The position numbers and the translations under genes were made by a program. From Nakamurella endophytica (GTDB lineage: Bacteria > Actinomycetota > Actinomycetes > Mycobacteriales > Nakamurellaceae), in NCBI RefSeq assembly GCF_014646215.1, contig NZ_BMNA01000003.1, positions 124,001 to 188,000 of the forward strand: a stretch of 64,000 nucleotides of DNA, in the 5' to 3' direction. The notes below the pieces were generated by a model. That model was given only the letters and a program-made list of their open reading frames with translations, made no database searches and had not been told where the DNA came from. This document shows, one piece after another, positions 39,885 through 48,662 of the stretch; position 1 is the first letter of the stretch, and every line of letters starts with the position of its first letter.

Positions 39885-40856
39885 ATGCCGTACCTGTGGC
39901 CGGCCGGCGTCCCGGGCGTCGGCATCCAGCGCATCGCCCTCCGCCTGTACGACCCGACCCGGTTCCAGGTGCTCACGCCGTTCGGCTACCGGGACACCGT
40001 CACCGGGACCGAGGTGCACGTGGCCGGCGACGCCGGGAACGACCCACCCGGCCCGGAGGGCGTCACCGACCTGGTGTCGGTGCCGACGCCGCTGTGGGGG
40101 CTGATCGCGGCGCACGGCCGCCAGCTCCCCGCGGCGCTGGTCCACGACCAGCTGTACGCCGACCTGCCCGCCGATCCCCGCGCGCGGCGCGCGGCCAAGG
40201 ACCTGGCCGACGGCGTGTTCCTGCGGGCACTGACCGATCCCGACCTCGGGGACGCCCGGGTTCCGGCATTCCGGGCCCGGTTGCTGTGGGCCGGTCTGGG
40301 CCTCGGTCGCTACGCCACCGTCCGGCGGGGCGGGTTCGTCGTGGTGCTGCTGGAGATCCTGGTGCTGTGGGCCACGGCGGTCGCGGCGGTCGGTGTGCTC
40401 GGAGGCGCGGCGCCGCTGCAGCGGGTCTGGCCGCAGCCGTGGCCGGCCTGGGTCCTCGCCGTGGTCGCGGTCGTGGTGCTGGCCGCGGCCGCCGCGCTGC
40501 AGCGGGCCGTCCCCACCGCGGGCGGCCGGCGCGCGGCGGCGGGTCTGGTCCTGGCGGCCGGAGCGGCGGGGCTGCTCGCCGTCTGGGCCGGCGCGCCGTG
40601 GTGGCCGTTCGCCGGCGTCGATCCCCGGCTGCCGGCCGCCTGCTGTGCGGCCGGTGGGGCGCTCGCCGTGCTGGCGGAGTTCCTGCTGCCGCGCGACGAC
40701 CGGTGGCTGCCCGTGGTCGCTGCGGCGGCGCTGCCCGTCGCCCTGCCGGTCGGCCTGCTGACCCTGGTGGGTCAGCTGGTGCTGTGGGCGCCGGACGCGG
40801 TGCGGTCCGCCGCCGGCGGGGTGCCGGCCGACCCGCGGCCGACCGTCGTCCGCTGA
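39885..40856 (+). CDS. DUF1353-containing membrane protein
   Basis: 323 residues. The N-terminal about 140 residues match DUF1353, with VSVPTPLWGLI and AALVHDQLYADL (the HD-containing core seen in phage and bacterial members). The rest is five or so hydrophobic segments rich in Ala, Val and Trp. Fusion of DUF1353 to membrane helices is uncommon in my experience. The function of DUF1353 is unknown. The last 85 nt overlap the 3' end of the convergent membrane protein gene on the other strand. The ATG at 39885 has no ribosome site. Confidence 0.75.
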   Translation: MPYLWPAGVPGVGIQRIALRLYDPTRFQVLTPFGYRDTVTGTEVHVAGDAGNDPPGPEGVTDLVSVPTPLWGLIAAHGRQLPAALVHDQLYADLPADPRARRAAKDLADGVFLRALTDPDLGDARVPAFRARLLWAGLGLGRYATVRRGGFVVVLLEILVLWATAVAAVGVLGGAAPLQRVWPQPWPAWVLAVVAVVVLAAAAALQRAVPTAGGRRAAAGLVLAAGAAGLLAVWAGAPWWPFAGVDPRLPAACCAAGGALAVLAEFLLPRDDRWLPVVAAAALPVALPVGLLTLVGQLVLWAPDAVRSAAGGVPADPRPTVVR

Positions 40857-41797
40857 CCCGGATCCACCGCCTCGCCGGACGCCGCCGGCGCGGCGGGCGC
40901 TGACGATGCCACGGGTGCCGCCGGTACCGGGGGTGATGCGGGCGCTGACGATGCTGCGGGTGCCGGCGGCGCGGTCCCGAGCGGCGCGGCCAGGGGCGCC
41001 GCCGTCGGGTCCGGCTTGCCACCGAAGAAGTCGCGGACCCGGTTCCACCGGGCGTCGTAACGCGGGCCGAACCGCTTGCGCGAGCGGGCCAGCCGCCGCG
41101 GCTGCCGGCGGTAGTAGCGACGGCCCCACCACGACTCGGGCTTGCCGAGCCGGAAGGCGCCGATGATCACCAGGGGCTGCACCACGATGCCGATGACGCC
41201 GAGCATGACCTTGCCCTTGAGCAGGCAGACGACGGCCAGCACCAGGACGACCAGCAGGCCGCCGACGCTGCCCCACCAGGTGGCGGTGCCGACGTCGCCG
41301 GTGAGGAAATCGGCGCCGCCGATGAGTACCCCGGTGACCATCAGCACGACGAAGATGGCGTCCACGGACTGGCGGCCCTCGGCGCTCCAGTAGACGTCGT
41401 CCAGGTGCAGCCACATCGCGAACTCGTCGAACGCCAGGCTCAGGCCGACGCCGAACAGCGCCGCGCAGATGTTCAAGCCCACGCCGTCGGGGGTGCTGGC
41501 GAACACGATGATGCCGATCACCGACATCAGCAGGATGCCGAGGACCTGGTGGTGCACGTGCACGCCGCCGACGGAGATGTTCCGCAGCACGCCGGCGCCG
41601 CCGCTCTCCGGGTCCCCGGCCGCGGCCCGCACCTCGGCCTCGCGCTGCTTGGCGCGGATCCGCCGGGTGATGGTCCGGGTCAGCACGAAGGTGACCAGGA
41701 CGGCCAGGAACATCCACATGACCGGGTGCAGGACGACGAAGTCCGTCTCGATGTGGATCTCCGGGGCCGCCCGCGGAGCGGCCGTCGCAGCCCTCAT
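40772..41797 (-). CDS. Conserved integral membrane protein of unknown function
   Basis: 341 residues. A first helix (about 22-40, LHPVMWMFLAVLVTFVLTRT) precedes a cytoplasmic loop and the striking HVHHQVLGILLMSVIGIIVF helix. The loop segment FDEFAMWLHLDDVYWSAEGR follows, then two or three more helices. The histidine and acidic residues near membrane boundaries could bind metal. After about residue 250 the protein is a Pro/Ala-rich cytoplasmic tail. I do not recognise a named family. The start has TACAGT 8 nt upstream. Its 3' end overlaps the DUF1353 gene by 85 bp, tail to tail; the overlapping part codes only low-complexity sequence here, so the true stop is as given but the tail is poorly constrained. 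Confidence 0.75.
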   Translation of the reverse strand: MRAATAAPRAAPEIHIETDFVVLHPVMWMFLAVLVTFVLTRTITRRIRAKQREAEVRAAAGDPESGGAGVLRNISVGGVHVHHQVLGILLMSVIGIIVFASTPDGVGLNICAALFGVGLSLAFDEFAMWLHLDDVYWSAEGRQSVDAIFVVLMVTGVLIGGADFLTGDVGTATWWGSVGGLLVVLVLAVVCLLKGKVMLGVIGIVVQPLVIIGAFRLGKPESWWGRRYYRRQPRRLARSRKRFGPRYDARWNRVRDFFGGKPDPTAAPLAAPLGTAPPAPAASSAPASPPVPAAPVASSAPAAPAASGEAVDPGQRTTVGRGSAGTPPAADRTASGAHSTS

Positions 41798-41805
41798 AGG
41801 CGGTG

Positions 41806-41811
41806 ACTGTA
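41806..41811 (-). promoter_or_regulatory. -10 box of a leaderless promoter
   Basis: TACAGT on the minus strand, 8 nt before ATG 41797. Confidence 0.45.
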
Positions 41812-41854
41812 CGTCCGCGGGAGGTGCTGCGGCGTGACTTCCGCCGCCGGCCGG

Positions 41855-42574
41855 TCAGGGCGCCGGCACGAGCTCCCGGTCGCGCGCCGGCGCGGCCGGC
41901 ACGGTGATCACGGTGACCAGCTTCTCGAGCGCGGCCTCGACCTGCGCCTTCCACCCGAGCCCGGTCTCCAGCTCCATCCGCAGCCGCGGGAACACCGGGT
42001 GCGGACGGACCTCGGTGAACCCCACGGACCGCAGGAACCCGGCCGGGAGCATGCACCCGGCGTCCGCGGGCAGCGGCCGGCGGCGGCCCCGGCGCCCGGT
42101 GGCCTCCTCGACGCCGAACGCCTCCAGGGCCCGCACGCCGCGGCGGGTCAGCTCGGCGGTCACCCAGGCCACCAGCGCCCGGCCGAGCCCCTGCCCGCGC
42201 ACCTCCGGCAGCACCCGCAGCGACGTCAGCAGCACCGCGTCGGGCGAGACGGGCGAGGTCGGGAAGGCAGCCGCGCGGGTCACCGTGGTCGGCGGGGCGA
42301 ACAGGGCGAACCCGGTCGGCCGGTCGTCGACGCTGAGGATGGCGCCGGCGCTGCCCCAGGTGAGGGTGACGCCGGACAGCCACACCTCCTTCTCGAAGGC
42401 GCCGTCGTCGGCGAACGGGTCGCGGGACGCGGCCGGGGCATCCGGGTCCTCCGGGTCGTCGGCCGGGGCCGGATCGACCGGCGGCGCCCCGACCTCCCAG
42501 TGCACGCAGGAGCGGCACGGCTCCGGCAGCTCGTCGATGGTCGACATGGACAGCGGGGCGATGGCTCGCGTCAC
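41855..42574 (-). CDS. GNAT family N-acetyltransferase (Rv3916c-like)
   Basis: 239 residues. The acetyl-CoA-binding motif A is LRVLPEVRGQGLGRALVAWV (R-x-x-G-x-G/A). An N-terminal section contains PEPCRSCVHWE, a Cys-rich start seen in the actinobacterial subfamily encoded next to parB (Rv3916c). The substrate is unknown. GTG 42574 is taken as the start; an ATG at 42547 is a possible alternative, and neither has a strong ribosome site. In relatives this gene sits between cwlM and parB, but here about 9 kb of other genes separate it from cwlM. Confidence 0.82.
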   Translation of the reverse strand: MTRAIAPLSMSTIDELPEPCRSCVHWEVGAPPVDPAPADDPEDPDAPAASRDPFADDGAFEKEVWLSGVTLTWGSAGAILSVDDRPTGFALFAPPTTVTRAAAFPTSPVSPDAVLLTSLRVLPEVRGQGLGRALVAWVTAELTRRGVRALEAFGVEEATGRRGRRRPLPADAGCMLPAGFLRSVGFTEVRPHPVFPRLRMELETGLGWKAQVEAALEKLVTVITVPAAPARDRELVPAP

Positions 42575-42671
42575 GTCGCCCCCGCCCGTCCACTCGCCTG
42601 CCGCCGGCGCCGGTCCCTGCCTGCGGCCGTACCGCGCCGTCGGCCGGCGCCGGTCCCAGGATAGGTGGCGG

Positions 42672-43505
42672 TCAGCGCACCTCGTCCGGGTCGGTGATCT
42701 CGTCGCGCAGCCACCCGATGTACCGGTCGGCCGAGTACCGGACCGCGGCCGCGCCGCCGCGGTCGACGACGCTGCCGTGGAACCCGCCGTAGATGCGGTC
42801 GAACCGCAGCTCGCCGAGGCGGCCGGCGATCTGCCGCACCAGCCGTTCCGGCAGCGGGATCAGGTTCGGGTAGCTCCGCATGAACGACACCGTGGCCAGG
42901 TCGGCGTCGACCATCACGGTGTCGCCGACCAGGAGCGCGCCGCGGCCGTCCGCGCCGGCCGCCCAGTGCAGGACGGCGCTGCCGGGGAAGTGGCCGCCGC
43001 ACTGCACGAGGTGCAGCCCGGGGACCGGCTCCGCCCGGCCCGACCACCACCGGACCAGCGGATCCGGCCGGCGCAGCCACCGGCGGTCGTGCTCGGCGAA
43101 GAAGAACGGGACGCCGAACTCGCGGGCCCAGCTGACGGCCGCGCCGACCAGGTGCGGGTGGCTGGCGGCCACCGCGGTCAACCCGCCACCGGCGCGGACC
43201 CGGGCCACCATGTCGCGGTCCAGGTGGCCCGGCGGCTCCCAGAGCAGCGAGCCCTCCGAGGTCCGCAGCAGCAGCCCACGCTGGCCGATGCCCACCCGCG
43301 GCTCCACCCGCACCGCGGTCAGCCCCGGCTCCAGCGGCTCGAACAGGCCGCGGTGCCCCTCGGCGACCAGCTCGTCGGTGCAGGTCCAGCGCTGTCCGCC
43401 GGGGCCGACGTACTGGCGGTCGTCCGAGCAGATCGGGCACCGCTCGGGCGGCGCCGTGGTGTCGGCCTGCTCGACACCGCAGGTCCGGCAGATCCAGACG
43501 GTCAC
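42672..43505 (-). CDS. MBL-fold metallo-hydrolase with N-terminal rubredoxin-like knuckle
   Basis: 277 residues. A short zinc or iron knuckle opens the protein: CRTC (5-8) and CPIC within the first 30 residues. The metallo-beta-lactamase-like domain follows, with SHPHLVGA in place of the usual HxHxDH, then QCGGHFPGSAVLHW, LLVGDTVMVD and YGGFHGSVVD. The reduced metal motif suggests a subfamily with altered metal binding. The substrate is unknown. GTG 43505 has GGGAGG 7 nt upstream, and sequence further upstream is not coding-like. It is divergent from the aminotransferase gene across a 331-bp gap that contains a promoter for the latter. Confidence 0.85.
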   Translation of the reverse strand: MTVWICRTCGVEQADTTAPPERCPICSDDRQYVGPGGQRWTCTDELVAEGHRGLFEPLEPGLTAVRVEPRVGIGQRGLLLRTSEGSLLWEPPGHLDRDMVARVRAGGGLTAVAASHPHLVGAAVSWAREFGVPFFFAEHDRRWLRRPDPLVRWWSGRAEPVPGLHLVQCGGHFPGSAVLHWAAGADGRGALLVGDTVMVDADLATVSFMRSYPNLIPLPERLVRQIAGRLGELRFDRIYGGFHGSVVDRGGAAAVRYSADRYIGWLRDEITDPDEVR

Positions 43506-43718
43506 CTCGACGCCTCCCTCGCACACCGCTCCGCCGCGACCCAGCCTGCACCGGACGGCCGCCGCCCGCCCGTCGGAGGCCTGCCCCGGGCGCACCGGCT
43601 CCGCGCAGTCCGCGACCGCGGCCGGGCCGGTCGCCGCGCGAGCCGTGCGCCACCCGTCGGCGAGGCAGGACACCGGGCCGTTCCCGTCGACGGCCCCGTC
43701 CGGCCGGCCGGTCGCCGC

Positions 43719-43724
43719 TACCAT
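43719..43724 (+). promoter_or_regulatory. Candidate -10 box for the aminotransferase gene
   Basis: TACCAT about 113 bp before ATG 43837, followed by the palindrome CGGGAATCCCG. It implies a 5' leader of about 105 nt. The rest of the gap 43506-43836 shows no gene. Confidence 0.4.
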
Positions 43725-43836
43725 CTCGGGAATCCCGTGCCGTCCCCACGGACGTGGGCACCCCGGGCGCCGTCGTGCGTCCATCGGTGGGACCGCGGCC
43801 GGCGCGGGACCTCCGCACGCCGACACAGGGACGCAG

Positions 43837-45144
43837 ATGACCGGGAACAGCCTCGACCGCCACGTGCCGCTCTACGCCCAACGCACGGCCGGCATGCGGG
43901 CCTCGGCGGTGCGGTCGCTGTTCGCCGTCGCCAACCGGCCCGAGGTGGTCTCGCTCGCCGGCGGCATGCCCTACCTGAAGTCGCTGCCGCTCGAGGCGGT
44001 CGCCGCGGAGGCGGCGGCCCTGGTCTCGCAGGACGGGCTGGTCGCCCTGCAGTACGGGTCCGGACAGGGCATCGCCGAGCTGCGCGAGCAGATCTGCCAG
44101 GTCATGTCCCTGGAGGGCATCGTCGCGCACCCCGACGACGTCGTCGTCACCGTCGGGTCGCAGATGGCGCTGGACCTGACGACCCGCATCTTCTGCGATC
44201 CCGGCGACGTCATCCTCGCCGAGGCGCCGTCGTACGTCGGCGCCCTGTCCACGTTCACCGCCTACCAGGCCACCGTCGTCCACGTCGCGATGGACGACGA
44301 CGGCCTCGTCCCGGAGGCGCTCGAGGCGGCCATCGACTCGGTGCGGCGGTCCGGACGCCGGGCGAAGTTCCTGTACACCATCCCGAACTTCCACAACCCG
44401 GCCGGCGTGACGCTGTCCGCCGAGCGGCGTGTCCGGATCGCCCAGCTGTGCCGGGAGGCCGGCATCCCGGTGCTCGAGGACAACCCGTATGGGCTGCTCG
44501 GCTTCGACGACACCGTGCACCGGGCCATCCGCGCGGACGACGCCGACAACGTCATCTACCTCGGTTCGTTCTCCAAGACCTTCGCCCCGGGCCTGCGGGT
44601 CGGCTGGGTGCTCGCGCCGCACGCCGTGCGGGAGAAGCTGGTGCTGGCCAACGAGTCGGCGACGCTCAACCCGCCCGTCTTCAACCAGATGCTGATCTCC
44701 CGCTACCTCGCCGGCTTCGACTGGCAGGGACAGATCAAGGCGTACCGGCAGACCTACGCCGAGCGGCGCGACGCCATGATCGGGGCGCTGACGGCGCACA
44801 TGCCGGCCGGGACCACATGGACGCACCCGGAGGGTGGCTTCTACGTCTGGGTCACGCTGCCCGAAGGCTTCGACACCGCCGCCATGCTGCCCCGCGCGGT
44901 CACCGCCCGGGTGGCGTACGTGCCCGGGACCGCCTTCTACCACGACGGCCTCGGGGCCCGGCAGATGCGGCTGTCGTTCTGCTACCCGACCCCCGAGCGC
45001 ATCGTCGAGGGTGTGCGGCGGCTGGCCGGCGTGCTCGAGTCCGAGCTGGACGTCATGCGCACGTTCGGCACCGGCGGCGCCGGCGGCACGGTCGCGCCGC
45101 GCCAGGTGCGGGGCCCGGCGTCCCCTTCGCCGGACACCGCCTGA
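43837..45144 (+). CDS. PLP-dependent aminotransferase (MocR/AAT-I type without wHTH)
   Basis: 435 residues, fold-type I aminotransferase. The PLP lysine is K247 in YLGSFSKTFAPGLRVGW. Other landmarks are VVSLAGGMPYLKSLP, LQYGSGQGIAELREQI, YTIPNFHNPAGVTLS and DNPYGLLGF. This pattern is shared with 2-aminoadipate / valine-type aminotransferases of the MocR-like group but without the N-terminal DNA-binding domain. ATG 43837 is the start; the ribosome site is weak. It is paired with the downstream Ddl-like ligase, an arrangement I recall next to parB in other actinobacteria. A role in supplying a D- or L-amino acid for the wall is possible but unproven. Confidence 0.9.
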   Translation: MTGNSLDRHVPLYAQRTAGMRASAVRSLFAVANRPEVVSLAGGMPYLKSLPLEAVAAEAAALVSQDGLVALQYGSGQGIAELREQICQVMSLEGIVAHPDDVVVTVGSQMALDLTTRIFCDPGDVILAEAPSYVGALSTFTAYQATVVHVAMDDDGLVPEALEAAIDSVRRSGRRAKFLYTIPNFHNPAGVTLSAERRVRIAQLCREAGIPVLEDNPYGLLGFDDTVHRAIRADDADNVIYLGSFSKTFAPGLRVGWVLAPHAVREKLVLANESATLNPPVFNQMLISRYLAGFDWQGQIKAYRQTYAERRDAMIGALTAHMPAGTTWTHPEGGFYVWVTLPEGFDTAAMLPRAVTARVAYVPGTAFYHDGLGARQMRLSFCYPTPERIVEGVRRLAGVLESELDVMRTFGTGGAGGTVAPRQVRGPASPSPDTA

Positions 45145-45185
45145 CCGGCACCGGCCGGCACCGCACCCGCGCACCCGCCCGACCC

Positions 45186-45233
45186 GGGACCCACCCGACC
45201 GGGACACCGCCCACCCGGGACACCGCCCACCCG
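45186..45233 (+). repeat. 16-bp tandem repeat between aminotransferase and ligase genes
   Basis: Two exact copies of GGGACACCGCCCACCC at 45201 and 45217, plus a degenerate copy before them. It lies in the 150-bp gap and has no obvious function. Confidence 0.55.
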
Positions 45234-45294
45234 GGGCGGCGGCCCGGCCACGACCGGCCGCCCGCGCCGCCTCCGCAGATCGAAAGGCCTTGTG

Positions 45295-46242
45295 ATGTCC
45301 GACCGCCACGTCCTGGTGCTCGCCGGAGGACTGACCCACGAGCGCGAGGTGTCGCTGCGCTCCGGCTCCCGGCTCACCGAGGCGTTGCGCCGCCAGGGCA
45401 CCGAGGTCACCCTCCGCGACGCGGACGCCAGCCTGCTGCCCTGGGTGGCCGAGCACCGGCCGGACGCCGCGGTCATCGCCCTGCACGGCGGGCGCGGCGA
45501 GAACGGAGCGGTGCAGGGACTGCTGGAGATGGCCGGCATCCCGCACGTCGGCACCCGGTCGCACGACTGCCGGCTGTCCTGGGACAAGCCCACCGCGAAG
45601 ACCCTGGTGCAACGCGTCGGGTTCCCGACCCCGAACTGGATCACCCTGGCGCACAACACCTTTCGGGACCTCGGTGCAGCCGCGGTGATCGACGCGCTGA
45701 TCGGCGCGCTGGCCCTGCCGCTGATCTTCAAGCCGCACCAGGGCGGCTCGGCACTCGGCGCCTCGGTCGCCCGCACCGCCGCCGAGGTGCCCAACGCGCT
45801 GGTCCAGGCGTTCGCCTACGGCGACGTCGTGCTGGTCGAGCAGTTCGTCGAGGGCACCGAGATCGCGGTGACCGTCGTCGACTCGGCGGACGGCCCGCGG
45901 GCCCTGCCGGCGGTCGAGATCGTCCCGGACAGCGGCGTCTTCGACTACGAGTCGCGGTACACCGCGGGGCTCACCACGTACTGGGCACCGGCGCGGCTGG
46001 ACGCGGCCACCGCCGCGGCGGCGGCCGACCTGGCCGTCGCGGCGCACCAGGCGCTGGGCCTGCAGGACGTCTCCCGCACCGACGCGATCGTCGACGCGTC
46101 CGGGCGCGTGCAGTTCCTGGAGGTCAACGTCTCACCGGGGCTGACCGAGACGTCGCTGCTGCCGATGTCGGTGGAAGCTGCCGGCGAGGACCTGGGCGGG
46201 CTGTACCTGGGGCTCGTCGAGCAGGCCATCGCTCGCGGCTGA
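45295..46242 (+). CDS. D-alanine--D-alanine ligase-like ATP-grasp enzyme
   Basis: 315 residues. ATP-grasp ligase of the Ddl family: N-terminal VLVLAGGLTHEREVSLRSG, ALHGGRGENGAVQG, the ATP-grasp segment LIFKPHQGGSALGAS, and the metal-binding end FLEVNVSPGLTE (Glu, Asn). In Ddl proper the last motif is usually NEINTxPG; here it is EVNVSPG, so substrate specificity may differ. It may join two amino acids for peptidoglycan. ATG 45295 fits better with the AAAGG ribosome site (7 nt) than the overlapping GTG at 45292. A hairpin-plus-T terminator follows about 30 bp after the stop. Confidence 0.85.
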   Translation: MSDRHVLVLAGGLTHEREVSLRSGSRLTEALRRQGTEVTLRDADASLLPWVAEHRPDAAVIALHGGRGENGAVQGLLEMAGIPHVGTRSHDCRLSWDKPTAKTLVQRVGFPTPNWITLAHNTFRDLGAAAVIDALIGALALPLIFKPHQGGSALGASVARTAAEVPNALVQAFAYGDVVLVEQFVEGTEIAVTVVDSADGPRALPAVEIVPDSGVFDYESRYTAGLTTYWAPARLDAATAAAAADLAVAAHQALGLQDVSRTDAIVDASGRVQFLEVNVSPGLTETSLLPMSVEAAGEDLGGLYLGLVEQAIARG

Positions 46243-46270
46243 GCTGCCGCCCGAGTGACGGGCCGTCAAC

Positions 46271-46306
46271 GGGACGAACGCCACGTAATCAGTTCGAGTC
46301 CCTTTT
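46271..46306 (+). terminator. Terminator after the Ddl-like gene
   Basis: GGGACGAAC pairs with GTTC-GA-GTCCC (9 bp with a 2-nt bulge, 12-nt loop), followed by TTTT. It lies about 30 bp after the stop. The GTTCGAGTCC segment looks like a tRNA T-loop but no tRNA surrounds it. Confidence 0.6.
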
Positions 46307-46492
46307 GCTACGCTGTGGCGACAGTACTGCCGCCGGACGGCGCGATCCGGACGGCTCGACCAGGTCGTCGCACCCGGGGTTCGAGGGGTCCCCGGCGTGT
46401 GTCCGGGTCGCCCGGTCGCGCCGCCCGGCGTCATCCCGACGTCGGCACGCCCGCCGCCGCTGGCCGGCGGACGCTCCGTCCGGACCGGCCGG

Positions 46493-47719
46493 TCACTTGC
46501 GCCCGGGCGTCCAGTTCATACCCCAGCCGTACTGCCGGTCCAGCACCGACTGGCCGCCGTCGATGTACCGCACCTCGCGCTGCACGACGAGGTCCCCGCG
46601 CTGGTCGAGGAGCTGGGCCACCGCACAGATCCGTGACTGGTTCGACGTCGCGTCCATCCGTACCTCGATCTGCGGCCCGGCGATCGGGGTCAGCGTGACG
46701 ACACCGTCGACCGCGGCCCAGTTCGGGGCACCCTCGTAGATCATCGCGAAGATCAGGATCCGGCGGAACCGGCCCGGTTGCAGGCTGATCGACATGTTCT
46801 CGCCGGTGGCGACGGACCCCGACCGGTCGTCCCCGTCGAGCTGGATGTACGGCGGGCGGTCCAGCGATCCGAACGAGTTGCCGAGCGCCTGCACGACGCC
46901 CTTGCTGCCGTCGGCGAGCTCCCACAGGCAGCCCAGGTCCAGGTCGACACCGCGAGCGCCGGCCGCCGCGGCCAGCCGCTTGAAGAAGCCGCCGCCACCG
47001 GAGGTGGCCGGGGCACCCGAGGACCAGTTGAGGTTGACCCGGATGATGCCGCTCGAGCCGCCCGTCTTGCTCAGCGACACCGACGGCGCGGCCGTGGTCA
47101 GCGACACCTTGCGCAGCGAGACACCCGGCCCGGCCGGTGATGCCGGTGCCGCAGCCGGTGGCTGCTGCATGCCCGGTCCGGCCGGCGGAGGACCGCTCGG
47201 TGCACCGGGGGCCGGGTAGCCACCCTGACCCGGGTAGCCACCCTGACCCGGGTAGCCACCGGGCGCCGGTGCACCGGGGGCCGGGTAACCGCCAGGGGCC
47301 GGGTAACCGCCGGAAGCCGGTGCACCGGGGGCCGGGTAACCGCCAGGGGCCGGGTAACCGCCGGAAGCCGGTGCACCAGAGGCCGGATAACCGCCGGGCG
47401 CCGGGTACCCCCCGGGTGCCGGCGCACCGGGGGCCGGGTAGCCGCCGGCTGCCGGACCGCCCGGGGCCGGGTGACCGGCCGGTGCGGCTGCCGCGCCCGG
47501 GTGACCGCTGGCCGGCGCCGGGGACGGTGCCACCGCGGGTGCCGGCGGCGGCGACGCGGCCGGTGGGGTCACCGGTCCACCGTGGGCCTGTTCCTGCGCG
47601 GCCTCGTCCTCCTCCGGCGGCCGGTACCAGGACGGCCCGGAGCTGGCCGGCTTCGGCGGTGGCTCCGGCGTACCGCCGCCCTGCGGGGACTTGGGACGAC
47701 GCGTGTAGTCGATGGGCAC
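46493..47719 (-). CDS. TerD domain protein with long Pro/Gly/Tyr repeat region
   Basis: 408 residues. The C-terminal about 190 residues are a TerD-like domain (SGIIRVNLNWSSG, GVDLDLGCLWELADG, YIQLDGDDRSG, GENMSISL), of the family linked to tellurite resistance and calcium binding. Acidic residues of the LDLDLG and DGDD loops are present. The N-terminal half is low-complexity: a Pro/Glu/Ala stretch followed by more than ten GGYPAPG-like repeats. Such extensions are common in actinobacterial TerD proteins. GTG 47719 has GGGAGG upstream; a longer in-frame reading runs into the neighbouring gene. It lies downstream of a short TerD gene in the same direction, probably one operon. Confidence 0.9.
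   Translation of the reverse strand: MPIDYTRRPKSPQGGGTPEPPPKPASSGPSWYRPPEEDEAAQEQAHGGPVTPPAASPPPAPAVAPSPAPASGHPGAAAAPAGHPAPGGPAAGGYPAPGAPAPGGYPAPGGYPASGAPASGGYPAPGGYPAPGAPASGGYPAPGGYPAPGAPAPGGYPGQGGYPGQGGYPAPGAPSGPPPAGPGMQQPPAAAPASPAGPGVSLRKVSLTTAAPSVSLSKTGGSSGIIRVNLNWSSGAPATSGGGGFFKRLAAAAGARGVDLDLGCLWELADGSKGVVQALGNSFGSLDRPPYIQLDGDDRSGSVATGENMSISLQPGRFRRILIFAMIYEGAPNWAAVDGVVTLTPIAGPQIEVRMDATSNQSRICAVAQLLDQRGDLVVQREVRYIDGGQSVLDRQYGWGMNWTPGRK
47211..47460 (-). repeat. Degenerate repeats coding GGYPAPG units
   Basis: Imperfect 21-27-nt direct repeats inside the long TerD gene, with near-identical blocks of about 60 bp at 47272 and 47332. They encode the Pro/Gly/Tyr-rich linker. Confidence 0.8.
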
Positions 47720-47808
47720 GAGAACCTCCCGGGTCGGGCGAGGGGCGGCGGAGCCGGCCGGCCGCCGTCGGGTCGGGACCCGAACGGCGGCCGGCGCCGG
47801 TGCCACCG

Positions 47809-48384
47809 TCAGACGTTGACGCCGAAGTCGCGCGCGATCCCGGCGAGCCCGCTGGCGTAGCCCTGGCCGATGGCCCGGAACTTCCACTCCGCGCCGTTCC
47901 GGTACAGCTCGCCGAACACCATGGCGGTCTCCGTGGACGCGTCCTCGGTCAGGTCGTACCGGGCCAGTTCGCTCTGGTCGGCCTGGTTGACCACGCGGAT
48001 GAAGGCGTTGCGGACCTGACCGAAGGACTGGCCGCGGGAGTCCGCCTCGTAGATCGAGACCGGGAAGACGATCGAGGAGACCTCCGGCGGCACGGCCGCC
48101 AGGTTGACGTTGATCTGCTCGTCGTCACCCTCGCCCTCGCCGGTGAGGTTGTCGCCGAGGTGCTCGATCGACCCGTCGGGCGAGCGCAGGTTGTTGAAGA
48201 AGACGAAGTGCTGGTCCGACACGATCCGGTGGTCGGCACCCAGCGCCAGCGCGCTGGCGTCCAGGTCGAACTCGGTCCCGGTGGTGGCTCGGGCGTCCCA
48301 GCCCAGTCCGACGGTGACCGCGGTCAGGTTCGGTGCCGCCTTGGTCAGCGATACGTTCCCGCCCTTGCTCAGGCTGACGCCCAT
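47809..48384 (-). CDS. TerD family protein
   Basis: 191 residues, typical TerD length. It begins [20 protein letters not shown] and has [20 protein letters not shown], the [12 protein letters not shown] segment, and [19 protein letters not shown]. This is the canonical TerD layout with calcium-binding acidic loops. TerD proteins are linked to tellurite, phage and stress resistance, often with kinases or vesicle proteins; the molecular role is unsettled. AGGAG sits 8 nt before the ATG. It is followed by the long TerD gene 89 bp downstream. No TerC, TerB or TerY partner is encoded nearby. Confidence 0.95.
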   Translation of the reverse strand: MGVSLSKGGNVSLTKAAPNLTAVTVGLGWDARATTGTEFDLDASALALGADHRIVSDQHFVFFNNLRSPDGSIEHLGDNLTGEGEGDDEQINVNLAAVPPEVSSIVFPVSIYEADSRGQSFGQVRNAFIRVVNQADQSELARYDLTEDASTETAMVFGELYRNGAEWKFRAIGQGYASGLAGIARDFGVNV

Positions 48385-48662
48385 CGTGCTGCTCCTGTCC
48401 GTTGTGCTCTCGTTCCTGCTGTCCGTCCCGGCCACGCCGGGCGGCGCGCGCCCCACGGTCCCGCCGTGACCCCCGCGCCGGCTGTCGACCCCTCAACGAG
48501 CGCCGGCCGTCCTGCGTTCCCGGCCGAGCCCGTGCGGCAACGCTACCGGCCCGCGGGCGGCCGGACCCGGTGGAAACGGACATCCGTGCCCGCAATCGGG
48601 CACCGCAGGTACCGTCGTGGTCAGGCGGTCCCGACGACGAGACCGCCCGCGAAGGAGCCGAC

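Noticed and set aside
43506-43826. N-terminal extension of the metallo-hydrolase.
   Set aside because: Sequence is low-complexity, whereas GTG 43505 has a strong ribosome site directly before the CRTC knuckle.
42571-46047. A minus-strand frame of over 1100 codons opposite the aminotransferase and the Ddl-like gene.
   Set aside because: Shadow frame; the plus-strand genes carry clear catalytic motifs.
46276-46302. GTTCGAGTCC resembling a tRNA T-loop.
   Set aside because: No acceptor, D or anticodon stems can be built around it; it is part of the terminator stem.
46255-46698. Plus-strand frame after the Ddl-like gene.
   Set aside because: Runs antisense into the TerD gene, composition is Arg/Pro-rich and no ribosome site is present.
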